Shown here in pieces: positions 17,444 through 27,644 of a DNA stretch of 64,000 bases (position 1 is the first letter of the stretch; each line of letters starts with the position of its first letter). The DNA comes from Desulfopila aestuarii DSM 18488 (GTDB lineage Bacteria; Desulfobacterota; Desulfobulbia; Desulfobulbales; Desulfocapsaceae). Location: NCBI RefSeq assembly GCF_900143695.1, contig NZ_FRFE01000021.1, positions 32,776-96,775 of the forward strand, written 5' to 3'. The position numbers were made by a program, and so were the translations under genes. The notes beneath the pieces are model-generated. The model was not told the DNA's origin. It did not search any database and worked only from the letters and a program-made list of their open reading frames with translations.

Positions 17444-19825
17444 ATGTTTGATACACTGCAAAAATATTATCAAGAAAATCGGGAAATGGTTCTTGCGCTT
17501 TTCGAGAGGTATCGGGATAGCGGCAAAAACCTTATGTTGAAAAGTGAACTGTGGGACGAATTTCTGGCATTGGATAGTAGTGTTGAACAGAAAGTACGTA
17601 TCGTTTCACCACTGGGACGGGTTATCGCCAAAGCGCAGGAGGCGGCCATAGATCACGACCGGCTGGCCATGGCTATTCGACCAAAGGTTGCCCAGTGGCA
17701 TTACTTCTCCTACAGCTATAATGAGGGAAAATTAGAAGAGATGGCTGTGGCGGAGTTTCTGGCCTTTAAAGAGAAGCAGGTGCAAAATGACCTGCAACAG
17801 CCGGTTCTTGAATTTGATCTTGGCCCGTTTGAGCGAGATTTCCCCAAAATGACCCAGAGCCGCTCCATCGGCCATGGGGTGGAGTTTCTCAATCGCATCT
17901 GTACCAGTCGACTGTCCCGTGAGCCTGTGGGCGGCAGGGAACTGGTTTTTTCGTTTTTGCGTCTGCATGGGTACGGCAATATTTCGTTCATGATCAACGA
18001 TAAGATTGCAAGCGTTGTCGAGTTGCAGCACGCTTTAAATGATGCTCTTGAGTATCTGGAAGGAAAAACCGCCGGTAGTGAATGGTCGGCACTGGTGGAT
18101 GATCTGCAGAAAATGGGATTTGAGCCGGGATGGGGACGCAGCCGGGAAAAGGTCATGCAGAGTTTCAGTCGCCTGGCGAATTTACTTGAGGCTCCCGATT
18201 ATCAGAACCTGGAAAAATTTATTTCCGGTGTACCAATGATTTTTAATATCGTGGTGCTTTCACCCCACGGTTTTTTCGGCCAGGAGAATGTGCTTGGCTT
18301 GCCCGACACGGGTGGGCAAATTGTCTATATCCTCGATCAGGTGCGGGCGCTTGAGCGGGAGATGAAAGAACGGATTTATGAGCAGGGTCTTGATATTAAG
18401 CCAAAAATACTGATTGTAACCCGCCTTATTCCAGAGGCAGGTGATACCACTTGTAATCAGGCGAGAGAACATGTTCAAGGGACTGAAAATGTGGAAATCG
18501 TCAGAGTCCCTTTCCGGCGTGTCAACGGCGAGGTGCTGCCGCAGTGGATTTCACGATTTGAGGTCTGGCCATATCTTGAGAGATTCGCCGACGAGGCTGG
18601 GGGCGAGATTCTCGCGATCCTTGGGCGCAGGCCCGATCTTGTCATCGGCAACTATTCGGACGGTAACCTGGTCTCCTATCTGATGTCCAAAAAAATGGGG
18701 GTGACCAACTGTACCATCGCCCACGCGCTGGAGAAGACCAAGTATCTTTATTCTGCACTCTACTGGCACCAGATGGAAGAGCAGTACCATTTTTCCTGCC
18801 AATTTACTGCCGATATGATTGCAATGAACTCGGCTGATTTTATCATTACCTCTACTTTTCAGGAGATTGCCGGTTCAGCAGATGTGGTTGGCCAGTATGA
18901 AAGCTATTCGTCTTTTACCATGCCGGGATTGCAGCGGGTGCTGCAAGGGATCGATGTGTTCGATCCCAAGTTCAACATCGTTTCGCCTGGAGCCGATGAG
19001 GATGTGTATTTCAGCTACACCAAAGAGAAACGCAGGTTTACCGAGCACCACGACGAGATCCGGGAGCTGATTTTTGGCGAACAACACCCGGCCGGGCGAG
19101 GTGTGATTGGCGAAACGAAAAGACCTCTTATCTTTTCCATGGCCCGGCTCGACCGCATTAAAAATCTTACCGGGCTGGTGCAATGGTATGCCGAAAACGA
19201 AGAATTGCGCAGCAAGACACATCTTATGATTGTGGGTGGGACCGTTAATCCCGAACATTCGGGCGATGAGGAGGAGCGAGTACAGATACTGCGCATGCAT
19301 GAACTGTTTGATACCTATGGTCTCGACAAAGAGGTGCGCTGGCTGGGGGTTCGTCTTGATAAAAGGGTTTCCGGTGAATTGTATCGTTGTATCGCCGATG
19401 GTCGGGGCGTGTTTGTCCAACCCGCCTATTTTGAGGCTTTCGGTCTAACGGTGATTGAGGCCATGGCATCCGGATTACCCACTTTCGCTACCCGCTATGG
19501 CGGTCCGTTAGAGATTATTCAGGACGGTAGATCAGGCTTCCATATCGACCCTAATCACGGGTCAGCCTCATCGGATATTTTGTTGAAATTCTTCTCTCGC
19601 TGCGAAGCTGAAGAAGGTTACTGGCAACAGATTTCTGAGGGTGGCATTCAGCGGGTGCAGGAGCGCTACACCTGGCAACTTTACGCTCAGCGGCTACTTT
19701 CACTCACCTGTGTCTATGGATTCTGGAAGTTTGCCACCAATCTCGAACGCCAGGAAACGTCGAGGTATCTGGAAATGTTGTACCACCTTCAGTATCGACC
19801 ACTTGCCGCAGCCATGGAACGCTAA
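17444..19825 (+). CDS. Sucrose synthase
   Basis: Reversible glycosyltransferase (GT4) that interconverts sucrose plus NDP with NDP-glucose plus fructose. The 793 residues match the full family layout: an N-terminal regulatory region of about 260 residues, then the GT-B core with LSPHGFFGQ and [31 protein letters not shown], and the C-terminal [16 protein letters not shown], which contains the E-x7-E motif. It is convergent with a sucrose-phosphate synthase gene, so sucrose is probably both made and broken down here. Nucleotide preference (ADP or UDP) cannot be read from the sequence. Confidence 0.95.
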   Translation: MFDTLQKYYQENREMVLALFERYRDSGKNLMLKSELWDEFLALDSSVEQKVRIVSPLGRVIAKAQEAAIDHDRLAMAIRPKVAQWHYFSYSYNEGKLEEMAVAEFLAFKEKQVQNDLQQPVLEFDLGPFERDFPKMTQSRSIGHGVEFLNRICTSRLSREPVGGRELVFSFLRLHGYGNISFMINDKIASVVELQHALNDALEYLEGKTAGSEWSALVDDLQKMGFEPGWGRSREKVMQSFSRLANLLEAPDYQNLEKFISGVPMIFNIVVLSPHGFFGQENVLGLPDTGGQIVYILDQVRALEREMKERIYEQGLDIKPKILIVTRLIPEAGDTTCNQAREHVQGTENVEIVRVPFRRVNGEVLPQWISRFEVWPYLERFADEAGGEILAILGRRPDLVIGNYSDGNLVSYLMSKKMGVTNCTIAHALEKTKYLYSALYWHQMEEQYHFSCQFTADMIAMNSADFIITSTFQEIAGSADVVGQYESYSSFTMPGLQRVLQGIDVFDPKFNIVSPGADEDVYFSYTKEKRRFTEHHDEIRELIFGEQHPAGRGVIGETKRPLIFSMARLDRIKNLTGLVQWYAENEELRSKTHLMIVGGTVNPEHSGDEEERVQILRMHELFDTYGLDKEVRWLGVRLDKRVSGELYRCIADGRGVFVQPAYFEAFGLTVIEAMASGLPTFATRYGGPLEIIQDGRSGFHIDPNHGSASSDILLKFFSRCEAEEGYWQQISEGGIQRVQERYTWQLYAQRLLSLTCVYGFWKFATNLERQETSRYLEMLYHLQYRPLAAAMER

Positions 19826-19873
19826 CCCGGATGAGAAATGGAGGCTGCACTGCCACCCTTGCGCAGGTATTGA

Positions 19874-19903
19874 TACGCGCCATGAGCAATTACATGGCGC
19901 GTA
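19874..19903. terminator. Hairpin between convergent sucrose genes
   Basis: A perfect 11-base stem, TACGCGCCATG with CATGGCGCGTA, with an 8-base loop. It lies just between the two convergent stop codons and likely ends transcription from both sides, although neither flank has a long T run. Confidence 0.6.
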
Positions 19904-19908
19904 CCGGT

Positions 19909-22092
19909 TTAAATCAGGCCGAAATTGTGCAACCCTTCGATAATGCCGGCGGCGCAATGCCCTTTTGCGAAATAGGTACGGGGTGAACCTTTCAGGTGCT
20001 CCAGTTCTTCTGAGTGGTTGCCGACAATGAGTCCGCGTGCTCTGCCGCTCAGCATATCGGTGTCATTACCGGAATCTCCGGCTACCATCACATGGCGTGG
20101 CAGAAAATCATATTTGTACTGTATATAGTTGACCGCTTTCCCCTTGGAAGCTCGATGGGGCAGGATGTCGAGAAACTGCCCGTGGGAATAGATTACCTGG
20201 CAACGTAATCGATGTTCATCGAGAGATTTCTGTATTTTTTCAAGCCGGTTGTCGATATTTTCCAGATAGTAGCTGATTTTATGGCTGCGTTGTCCTTCCG
20301 CCTCCTGAAAGACCAACCAGGGGAACTCTGTGAGGCATTCCTTGATTTTCTCCGGCTTCCACTGATTCGAGATATGTTGCTGCCAGCCTTTGTCCATGCG
20401 CAAGTCGGGTCCGTAATAGAGTTCTGTGCCGACAGAGCAGATTAGCACATCCGGAATGGGTATATTGAATTCGGTCATCGCTTCAAGAGTCAGCTCAAGA
20501 CTGCGACCGGTGGCTACTCCCCAGGCCATTTCACGTCGATGCTCGTCGAGAAGGTCAAGAAGTTGGGCAAGGCTTTCGTTATCGCCGATGAGGGTGTTGT
20601 CGATGTCGGTAATGAGCAGCTTTTTAATACCGGTCAACCTCTTACCAAACGATGGCCGATCTTGCCGTCTATTGCTTCCCGGTTTTTTCTGCCCATTTTG
20701 TCGACAATCCGGCAGCGAGCGGCAGTAGTGACTGACAGTTCTTTGGCAATGAGCGTTCCAACTGTAATGGCTGCGGACCCCGTTGATACCGTTGTTGGAA
20801 AATGTATCCCATAGCTCCGGATCAATGAGAATTTTGCGGATCGCCTCTGCTATTGCTTCTGTGGATCGTGCATCAACCAGGATGCCATTTGCACAGTTGC
20901 GGACGATATCCACCGGCCCTCCGTCATTGGTAGCGACAATCGGCAGACCGCAGGCGGATGCCTCGATCAGGGTCAGGCCAAACGGCTCCACCAGAGCAGG
21001 ATTGACAAAGACCCCATGGCTCTGTGCGCACATTCGGTAGAGTGCCGGCACTTCTGTTGAAAAGTCATGCTTTTTGGGGATCGCCAGTTTGCCGTAGAGA
21101 TCATGGCGATCCATCTGCAGCAGCATATCGGTCAATACCCCTTTTTCATTTTCCTCCATACCGTTGATATCCTGGCGTATACCTGCAAAAATTGCCAGGT
21201 TGGCCAGGGCCTGCAGTTCTTTGTTGGTGCCGTACGCCTCAATGAGGCCGGTAATGTTTTTTCGGTGATCAGAACGGCAGAGCGCAAGGATAAAGGGCTT
21301 TTCCGGATGGGTCCAGAAACGGTACAGTTCATTTTTTAACGTGAGCTTGACCTGCTTACTCTCTTCGGTCAGGAGATCGGCGTCGAACTGGGAATCATAA
21401 TAGGGGTAGAAGGTGTCCAGGTCGATTCCAGGCGGGATGACGGCGTATTCAGCCTTTGGGCCATTTTCATAAAGACCATACTGTTTGTCGATTTCCTGCT
21501 GAGTGGAGGTGATGATCATATCCGCTTTGGCAATGATTCTCTCTTCCATGTCAATGCGGGTGTCGATCTTATATTGGCGGTTGATTTCGCTTTTTTTCAT
21601 GCCGTCGCCAACCAGTTTCGCCAGTTTGTTGCGGCCCATGGAATGGCCGGTGAAAAAGAAGGGCGCGTCGAATGCTGCTGCCAGCTGCATGGCCACGTAA
21701 CCTGCATCGGCATAGTGGCCGTGGAAAACGTCGGGTACCTGCTCCTCGGAGGTGATGAATTTGATCGATTTATCGATAAATTCTTCCATATGTGGCCAGA
21801 GCAGCTCTTTGCGCTGGTATTTTCTTCCGCCGCACTGGATGCGGACGATGCGTGCGTTGTCAGATATTTCCTCTATCTGTACGCCGTAATCATCAGAAAC
21901 ACGCTTGTCGACGATAAGCCGGGTGACAAGATCCACCTGGCCGATGTCTTCATGGCGAGCGAGCGCCTTGGCAAGTTCTACAACGTATTTCGTCTGGCCG
22001 CCGGTGTCGGCGTCACGGCCAAGTTCAAGGGAAGTGCTGCGAATTAATCCATGGATACTGATTAGCTGTATGTACAGTCCGTCCTTTCTCAT
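19909..22092 (-). CDS. Sucrose-phosphate synthase with C-terminal HAD phosphatase domain
   Basis: GT4 enzyme that joins UDP-glucose and fructose-6-phosphate. Residues 1-460 form the synthase: LELGRDADTGGQTKYVVELA at the N-terminus, FFTGHSMGRNKLAKL, and EPFGLTLIEASACGLP. Residues 490-727 form a HAD phosphatase-like domain with ITDIDNTLIGDN (DxDxT), VATGRSLELT and VAGDSGNDTDML. All catalytic HAD residues appear intact, so the protein may produce sucrose from the phosphate itself. Sucrose is a common compatible solute. Confidence 0.95.
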   Translation of the reverse strand: MRKDGLYIQLISIHGLIRSTSLELGRDADTGGQTKYVVELAKALARHEDIGQVDLVTRLIVDKRVSDDYGVQIEEISDNARIVRIQCGGRKYQRKELLWPHMEEFIDKSIKFITSEEQVPDVFHGHYADAGYVAMQLAAAFDAPFFFTGHSMGRNKLAKLVGDGMKKSEINRQYKIDTRIDMEERIIAKADMIITSTQQEIDKQYGLYENGPKAEYAVIPPGIDLDTFYPYYDSQFDADLLTEESKQVKLTLKNELYRFWTHPEKPFILALCRSDHRKNITGLIEAYGTNKELQALANLAIFAGIRQDINGMEENEKGVLTDMLLQMDRHDLYGKLAIPKKHDFSTEVPALYRMCAQSHGVFVNPALVEPFGLTLIEASACGLPIVATNDGGPVDIVRNCANGILVDARSTEAIAEAIRKILIDPELWDTFSNNGINGVRSHYSWNAHCQRTVSHYCRSLPDCRQNGQKKPGSNRRQDRPSFGKRLTGIKKLLITDIDNTLIGDNESLAQLLDLLDEHRREMAWGVATGRSLELTLEAMTEFNIPIPDVLICSVGTELYYGPDLRMDKGWQQHISNQWKPEKIKECLTEFPWLVFQEAEGQRSHKISYYLENIDNRLEKIQKSLDEHRLRCQVIYSHGQFLDILPHRASKGKAVNYIQYKYDFLPRHVMVAGDSGNDTDMLSGRARGLIVGNHSEELEHLKGSPRTYFAKGHCAAGIIEGLHNFGLI

Positions 22093-22750
22093 TGGTATTA
22101 TTTCGAATTGTTATGCGCTATGTCGAGGTGACAGGCGCGGATAAAGTCAGGTTATTATGGCATGAATGCGTCAGGATTGCAAGGAGAGGGGACGTTGTTG
22201 AGCTCATGCGGAGGGGCTGATTTCATAGTGTCCTATGATCTTGCCAACATACGAAGCAAGACCGAGGTTCATTCACAAAAAACAGAATGGCGATATCGTC
22301 AATTGAGGATAACAGGTTGCGGCTCAGGGAACATATTCAAGTGAGGCATCTATTAATTCGGGAAAACAAGCTGAAAGCTTTGTTAAACCAATAAAGATAA
22401 GTGCATTGATCGAGGGGTATCCCGGACAATCCTGCTAACCAATAAAAGCATTAGCAGGATATGCTCTGTATCAAATAGATAAAACGATCTTACCGGCCAA
22501 TATGATTGAAGACCTGTGTTGAAGATAAATGGTTGCTTTTTCTTCACGGTTTGAGCAAAATCTGAAGGATAAGGGTGAACGGAAGAGTGATGAATGAGCT
22601 TGTTTGCATAGCCCTTCTTCTTTACTGCCGAGCGGTTACCATCATTGATGGTCATATCTGAGCACTTCTGTTGCATCAATGTGCTCGGCTTTTGGATCTA
22701 TTGAGAACGACAACCGGAGCAGTTGACGTATTCTGAATCGAGCCACTGTT
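22093..22750. other. 658-base gap upstream of two divergent genes
   Basis: Lies between the sucrose-phosphate synthase gene (leftward) and an ExeA-like gene (rightward). No convincing gene was seen; a 98-residue minus-strand frame at 22383-22679 lacks any recognisable feature. A 10-base inverted repeat, ATCCTGCTAA with TTAGCAGGAT (22429-22460), stands out. It has no T run, so its role is unknown. Confidence 0.5.
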
Positions 22751-24571
22751 ATGTATCTGGATTATTTCGGTTTCACATGTGACCCTTTTTCTATCAGTCC
22801 GGATCCGCACTTTGTATTTTTAAGTTCGCGGCACCGTGAGGCGTTGGCCCATCTTCTGTATGGAACCCAGAGTGCCGGTGGGTTTGTGCTGCTCACCGGT
22901 GAGGTCGGAACCGGGAAGACGACTATCTGTCGTTGCCTGCTTGAACAGCTACCGGAAAATACGGAAGTTGTCCTGTTGTGGAATCCCCGATTGTCAGTGG
23001 TCGAATTGCTGGCATCAATCTGTGACGAACTGCATATCTCCTATCCGCCAGGAACGTTGAGCATTAAAGTTTTTATCGATGGGATCAATGGCTTTTTGCT
23101 CGAAGCCCATAGCCGAGGGCATCGCACCATAATTGTTATCGATGAAGCACAAAATCTGCATCGAGACGTGTTGGAGCAGATCCGGTTGCTAACCAATCTG
23201 GAAACAAATACGCACAAACTGTTGCAGATCATACTTCTGGGACAACCTGAACTACAAGAGATGCTGAGCCGTCCTGAACTGCGCCAACTAGCCCAGCGTA
23301 TTACTGCCCGCTACCATCTTCTTCCCCTTTCTCCCAAAGATGTAGAAGGATATATGGCCCATCGTCTTGCCGTAGCAGGAGGGAGGTTGCCGGTTTTTCC
23401 ACCGTCGACCATTCCCCTGATATATACATTGAGTGGTGGGGTGCCGCGGGTTATTAACATCATCTGCAGCAGAGCTCTTCTCGGTGCATACGCTCAGGGA
23501 GATGATAGTGTCAGTCCCGAAATGTTGAGAACGGCGGCCCGTGAAGTGTTCGGAGCCACTCCTGGTCGACGAGTTGCAAAAAGAGGGGTGATGATTGGCG
23601 CAAGCCTGCTCTCTCTGACACTCTTAGGGACGTGGATTTTGCTTGGTACGAATTTTGTCTCATCCATAGATTTGCCCGCTCCTGCGACCAGGGAGATGAT
23701 TTCTGAAGTAACTCCTGCCCCAGCGGTGGCAACTGTAACGGCAACGGTTGAAAAAATTACAGAACAAAAACAGCGAGTAGAATCGTCCATGGAGCCGGAT
23801 GCGTTGATCACGGTGTCAGCAGGTGAGGGAAGACCGTTGCCTGAGAAACCAGTAGAGACAGAGTTATCACCTAAGGTAGAAGCACCCACTGAGGCGATTG
23901 CGGTTGAACCAGATCCAGCGATAGAACCTGAAGACCCGTTTGAGTGGATAAGAACACTTTTTGATGAATCGGGTGACGAGACAGAATATCATACTCTTTT
24001 TCAGAGCTGGGGGGTTCAGTATCGTTCAGTTGAGGGCATAAGTCCTGAAAGATTCGCTCGACAAAACAATTTTGGACTGGTGAAGCAAAAAGGAAGTTTT
24101 GGTTATCTGCGGAGGTTGAACCGGCCAGCGCTTTTGAGATTGACCGACTTGACTGGAAAAGAGTTTTCCGCAACGCTTACAGCGATTAAGGGTGAACGTG
24201 TCGTTTTGCAGAGCGGCACCGTTCTCCGAGAAGTGACTGTTAGTGCATTGGTGCAGCAATGGCTTGGTGATTTCACCATGCTATGGCAACCGCCACCAGG
24301 GTATCGACGAGTGATCATACCAGGAGACCGTGGTGAGGCTGTTCGTTGGCTTGCCCGACAGTTTGAAATCCTGAATGGACGGGAAGCGGAGGCACACAAA
24401 AAATACGTCTATGACGATAGTCTTCAGGCCGATGTCAGGGCATTCCAGGCCTCTGAAGGACTCCCTGTCGACGGTCTTGCCGGACCGCTGACGCTCATCC
24501 GGCTCAATTCACGGATAAACAGTGGTCAGCCGCAGCTTGAAAGGATAGATCTTGCCCTGGAAGAAAGATAG
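22751..24571 (+). CDS. ExeA/GspA-like ATPase with peptidoglycan-binding domain
   Basis: Second member of the ExeA family in the window. Residues 1-270 form the AAA domain with Walker A GEVGTGKT and Walker B IIVIDEAQNL. A membrane segment follows near 280-302, then a variable Pro/Glu linker. Residues 400-520 resemble the C39-like region of this family (RRLNRPALLRLTDLTGKEF). The last 70 residues (LQADVRAFQASEGLPVDGLAG) are a peptidoglycan-binding type 1 domain. It stands alone, without a gspB partner, convergent with a LysR gene. It could serve the T2SS or another envelope machine. Confidence 0.88.
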   Translation: MYLDYFGFTCDPFSISPDPHFVFLSSRHREALAHLLYGTQSAGGFVLLTGEVGTGKTTICRCLLEQLPENTEVVLLWNPRLSVVELLASICDELHISYPPGTLSIKVFIDGINGFLLEAHSRGHRTIIVIDEAQNLHRDVLEQIRLLTNLETNTHKLLQIILLGQPELQEMLSRPELRQLAQRITARYHLLPLSPKDVEGYMAHRLAVAGGRLPVFPPSTIPLIYTLSGGVPRVINIICSRALLGAYAQGDDSVSPEMLRTAAREVFGATPGRRVAKRGVMIGASLLSLTLLGTWILLGTNFVSSIDLPAPATREMISEVTPAPAVATVTATVEKITEQKQRVESSMEPDALITVSAGEGRPLPEKPVETELSPKVEAPTEAIAVEPDPAIEPEDPFEWIRTLFDESGDETEYHTLFQSWGVQYRSVEGISPERFARQNNFGLVKQKGSFGYLRRLNRPALLRLTDLTGKEFSATLTAIKGERVVLQSGTVLREVTVSALVQQWLGDFTMLWQPPPGYRRVIIPGDRGEAVRWLARQFEILNGREAEAHKKYVYDDSLQADVRAFQASEGLPVDGLAGPLTLIRLNSRINSGQPQLERIDLALEER

Positions 24572-24633
24572 AGCGAGCTCTCCTCTTTCCCTTCTCCCCA
24601 CCTTTGAATATTATTCTCATTAAATACAAAAAA

Positions 24634-25524
24634 TTAACCCGATGTTGTTTTGGCGATGAAGTTCAGAAATATCTGGTAGTGGTGGGGGAGGGTGCGTTTG
24701 GTGGCGGTGGCAATATAGAGCATTCTGCCCATGGTCAGGCCGTGGATTTTCACTTCTCGGACACTCCCTGCAGCCAGTTCGTCCTGAACTGCATAGCGAG
24801 AGAGGATGGAGACACCGAGATCGGCTTTGACTGCCTCTTTTACCGCTGTGCTCGAGCCGAGGACGGCAACGATATTGAGTTCATCGACACCGATCTTTTT
24901 CTGGGCCAGAAATGTCTCGATGTTTTTTCTGGTGCCCGAGCCGCTTTCGCGAAAGATAAAGGGCAGCTCCGTTAAATTCTCAGGAGTGATTTTTGGGGGA
25001 AGAGGATTATCGCCTGCGCAGACCAGAATCAGCTCATCCTCCACAAAAGGCTCATATTTCACCTTTCGGGCAACGGTCTTGGCACCGACAAAAGCGATCA
25101 GTAACTCATTGGCCAAAAGGGAGTCGATGATTCGGGCTGAATCCTCGATGCGTATTTCAAACGAGATACCAGGATATCTGCTTTTAAATGACGAGGCAAT
25201 GGACGGCAGGATATACGCACCGGGAATGGTAGACGCACCGATGATCAGCTCACCTGACACCGACTGACCAACCATGGCCAGGTCGTCTTCAAGTTTCTGC
25301 AGATCTTCGAGAATGGCGAGGGTGCGGGGATATAGAACTTCAGCTTCCTTGGTGGGCATGATGGTACGGCCCAACCGGTCGAAAAGACGGCAATTGAGCC
25401 GGAGTTCCAGGTTTCTGATATGTTCGCTGATGGTCGGCTGGCTGGTATGCAGTATTTCCGCCGCCTTGGTAAAGCTGCGACTTCTGTAGACGGCAGCGAA
25501 TATGCGCAGGTGTCGAGTTTCGAT
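24634..25524 (-). CDS. LysR-family regulator with no canonical start codon
   Basis: The substrate-binding domain (SGELIIGASTIPGAYILPSI, then MVGQ-type hinge) is clear from about 25330 downward. Reading the same frame upstream gives an intact helix-turn-helix: RHLRIFAAVYRSRSFTKAAE, then QPTISEHIRNLE and LFDRLGRT. However, between the upstream in-frame stop and the end of this domain there is no ATG or GTG, and the only TTG lies after the helix-turn-helix. The best placed codon is ATC at 25524-25522, eight bases after GGGAGG. Either it starts at AUC or a base is changed. Sequence style resembles LysR proteins linked to sulfur/selenium metabolism. It lies downstream of cysE-cysK on the same strand. 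Confidence 0.8.
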   Translation of the reverse strand: METRHLRIFAAVYRSRSFTKAAEILHTSQPTISEHIRNLELRLNCRLFDRLGRTIMPTKEAEVLYPRTLAILEDLQKLEDDLAMVGQSVSGELIIGASTIPGAYILPSIASSFKSRYPGISFEIRIEDSARIIDSLLANELLIAFVGAKTVARKVKYEPFVEDELILVCAGDNPLPPKITPENLTELPFIFRESGSGTRKNIETFLAQKKIGVDELNIVAVLGSSTAVKEAVKADLGVSILSRYAVQDELAAGSVREVKIHGLTMGRMLYIATATKRTLPHHYQIFLNFIAKTTSG

Positions 25525-25643
25525 GGCTCGGCCCTCCCTTCAAAATTTGCAGTAGTGGAAGAATGGTTCGAGCCAACGATACTACGATCTTTTTGAGATT
25601 GCTATTGAAAGTGGTTGGGGCGAGCCACTTCTGGTTTTGCTCC

Positions 25644-26564
25644 TCAGTCTTCTGCCAGTAGCGGGGTGCTGAGATAGCGCTCTCCGGTATCCGGCAGAAT
25701 GACTACCACGGTTTTGCCGCTGTTTTCAGGTTTTCTGGAAATTTCCCGCGCAACATGGGCCGCGGCCCCGCAGGAGATACCGCAGAGGATACCTTCTGTT
25801 TTCGCCAGTTCCCGGGCAGTAGCAAACGCGGCATCGTTACTGACAGTTGCGACCTCGTCGATAATCTCCCGATTGAGGATCTCCGGCACGAATCCTGCGC
25901 CGATCCCCTGGATCTTGTGCGGTCCCGGTTTCCCACCCGACAGTACGGGTGAATCTTCGGGCTCAACGGCGACAACGTGCATGGCCGGGTTGTATTTTTT
26001 CAACACCTCGGAGCAACCGGTAATAGTGCCGCCGGTACCGACACCTGCAACAAAAATATCAACCTTACCATCAGCATCACGCCAGATCTCCTCGGCAGTG
26101 GTCCGGCGATGGATTTCAGGGTTGGCCGGATTGGCAAATTGATTGGGCATAAAGGCATTCGGCGTTGTGGCGAGGAGCTCTTGTGCCGCTGCGATTGCCC
26201 CGTTCATTCCTTTTGCTGCCGGAGTCAAAACCAGCCCGGCGCCAAGATGCTTGAGCAGTTTTCGCCGCTCGATGCTCATCGACTCCGGCATGGTGAGGAT
26301 AAGCTTGATGTTCTTGGCTGCACAGACAAAGGCCAACCCAAGGCCGGTGTTACCACTGGTCGGTTCGATTACCGTGGTGCCGGCGGTGATTGAGCCGTCC
26401 CGCTCAGCCGCTTCAATCATCGAGACGGCAATACGACACTTGACGCTACCCAGAGGATTGCGTGATTCTTGTTTGCCGAGGATGGTGGCAGCACAGCCCA
26501 CACCGAAATTGTTTAGGCTCAAGAGCGGGGTATTGCCAATGGTCTCTGTCAAATTGCGGGGCAT
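25644..26564 (-). CDS. cysK: Cysteine synthase (O-acetylserine sulfhydrylase)
   Basis: PLP enzyme converting O-acetylserine and sulfide to cysteine. Seen: the lysine motif NPLGSVKCR (commonly NPxGSVKDR; here Cys replaces Asp), PTSGNTGLGLAF for substrate binding, GVGTGGTITG for phosphate binding and PDTGERYLS at the C-terminus. The 306-residue length is typical. It starts 34 bases after cysE, so the two form an operon and their products may form the cysteine synthase complex. Confidence 0.95.
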   Translation of the reverse strand: MPRNLTETIGNTPLLSLNNFGVGCAATILGKQESRNPLGSVKCRIAVSMIEAAERDGSITAGTTVIEPTSGNTGLGLAFVCAAKNIKLILTMPESMSIERRKLLKHLGAGLVLTPAAKGMNGAIAAAQELLATTPNAFMPNQFANPANPEIHRRTTAEEIWRDADGKVDIFVAGVGTGGTITGCSEVLKKYNPAMHVVAVEPEDSPVLSGGKPGPHKIQGIGAGFVPEILNREIIDEVATVSNDAAFATARELAKTEGILCGISCGAAAHVAREISRKPENSGKTVVVILPDTGERYLSTPLLAED

Positions 26565-26598
26565 AATCAGCTCCTTGATAGTATCTTAGGAAGAATCC

Positions 26599-27576
26599 TT
26601 AAAATGAGTGCGAATAGATCAGTTCAGGACGCTTTAGCAGCACCTTGGTGCCGGCTTCGACGCTTTCTGTCAGCCAGATGTTGCCGCCGATAACGGAACC
26701 GGCACCGATGACCGTGTCGCCGCCAAGAATGGTGGTGTTGGAATAGATGATCACATCATCCTCAATGGTCGGGTGGCGTTTTTTATTGCGCAACCGCTCA
26801 CCGGCATCACGGGGCAGGGACAGGGCCCCTAGAGTGACACCCTGGTAGATTCGCACGTTTTTGCCGATGATCGCTGTTTCGCCAATGACCACACCGGTGC
26901 CGTGATCGATGAACAGCCCTGGTCCAATGGTGGCGCCCGGATGAATATCGATACCGGTGAGGCTGTGAGCATACTCGGTCATGATTCGTGGGATGATCGG
27001 CACCTGCAGGGTGTAAAGCACATGAGCGACCCTGAATACCGAGGTGGCAAGCAGGCCGGGATAGCTGAATATCACTTCATCCGGGTTATCTGTTGCCGGG
27101 TCACCATCAAGAGTTGAGCGGATATCGCTGGCCAGGATCGCGGCGACTTGAGGCAGCTCCTCGATAAATGCCAGCGCAATCTGATGTCCTTGTTCCTCAC
27201 AGGCGGTGCAGGGCTGACCGTGGCGACGGCAGTCGTGGCGAATGGCCATGGTGACCTGCTCGGAGAGCTTTTCGTAGAGGTCCGTGGTCTCTTTGCCGAT
27301 GTAATACTCCAGGTTTGAAGCGTGGAGTTTGGTCTTGGTGAAGTAGCCGGGAAAAAGGATGCGACGTGCCTGGTTAACGATATCGATTATCTGGGCGTGC
27401 GATGGTATCGATACCGGGCTGATATGCTCATAACATTCCTTAGCCTGCCAGGAGCTGAGCAACTTCTTAACCACAGCCGGAACCTTGTCATGCTTGCAAC
27501 CTGTGGAGTGCTGGATATGCTCACAGATGGCGGAGAGGGAATCTGTTACCGGGCCTATTCGTGTTTGTATTGCCAT
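26599..27576 (-). CDS. cysE: Serine O-acetyltransferase, long form
   Basis: Makes O-acetylserine from serine and acetyl-CoA. The C-terminal half is a left-handed beta helix with hexapeptide repeats (IDIHPGATIGPGLFIDHGTG, then VVIGETAIIGKNVRIYQGVT) carrying the catalytic His. The 325 residues are longer than the classic 270-residue CysE, with an extended helical N-terminus that includes CRRHGQPCTACEEQGH, a Cys/His cluster. The C-terminus (ELIYSHSF) lacks the classical terminal Ile that docks into CysK, so complex formation is uncertain. Confidence 0.93.
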   Translation of the reverse strand: MAIQTRIGPVTDSLSAICEHIQHSTGCKHDKVPAVVKKLLSSWQAKECYEHISPVSIPSHAQIIDIVNQARRILFPGYFTKTKLHASNLEYYIGKETTDLYEKLSEQVTMAIRHDCRRHGQPCTACEEQGHQIALAFIEELPQVAAILASDIRSTLDGDPATDNPDEVIFSYPGLLATSVFRVAHVLYTLQVPIIPRIMTEYAHSLTGIDIHPGATIGPGLFIDHGTGVVIGETAIIGKNVRIYQGVTLGALSLPRDAGERLRNKKRHPTIEDDVIIYSNTTILGGDTVIGAGSVIGGNIWLTESVEAGTKVLLKRPELIYSHSF

Positions 27577-27644
27577 GGGAGTGATGGGTAGTTTGGTTCA
27601 AGAAAAAAAGTAAACATCGATGAAAGTGGAGAGAATGAGAAAAC

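Noticed and set aside
22383..22679. A 98-residue minus-strand frame in the gap before the second ExeA-like gene
   Set aside because: No ribosome site, no motif, and it runs through a perfect inverted repeat. Too weak to list as a gene.
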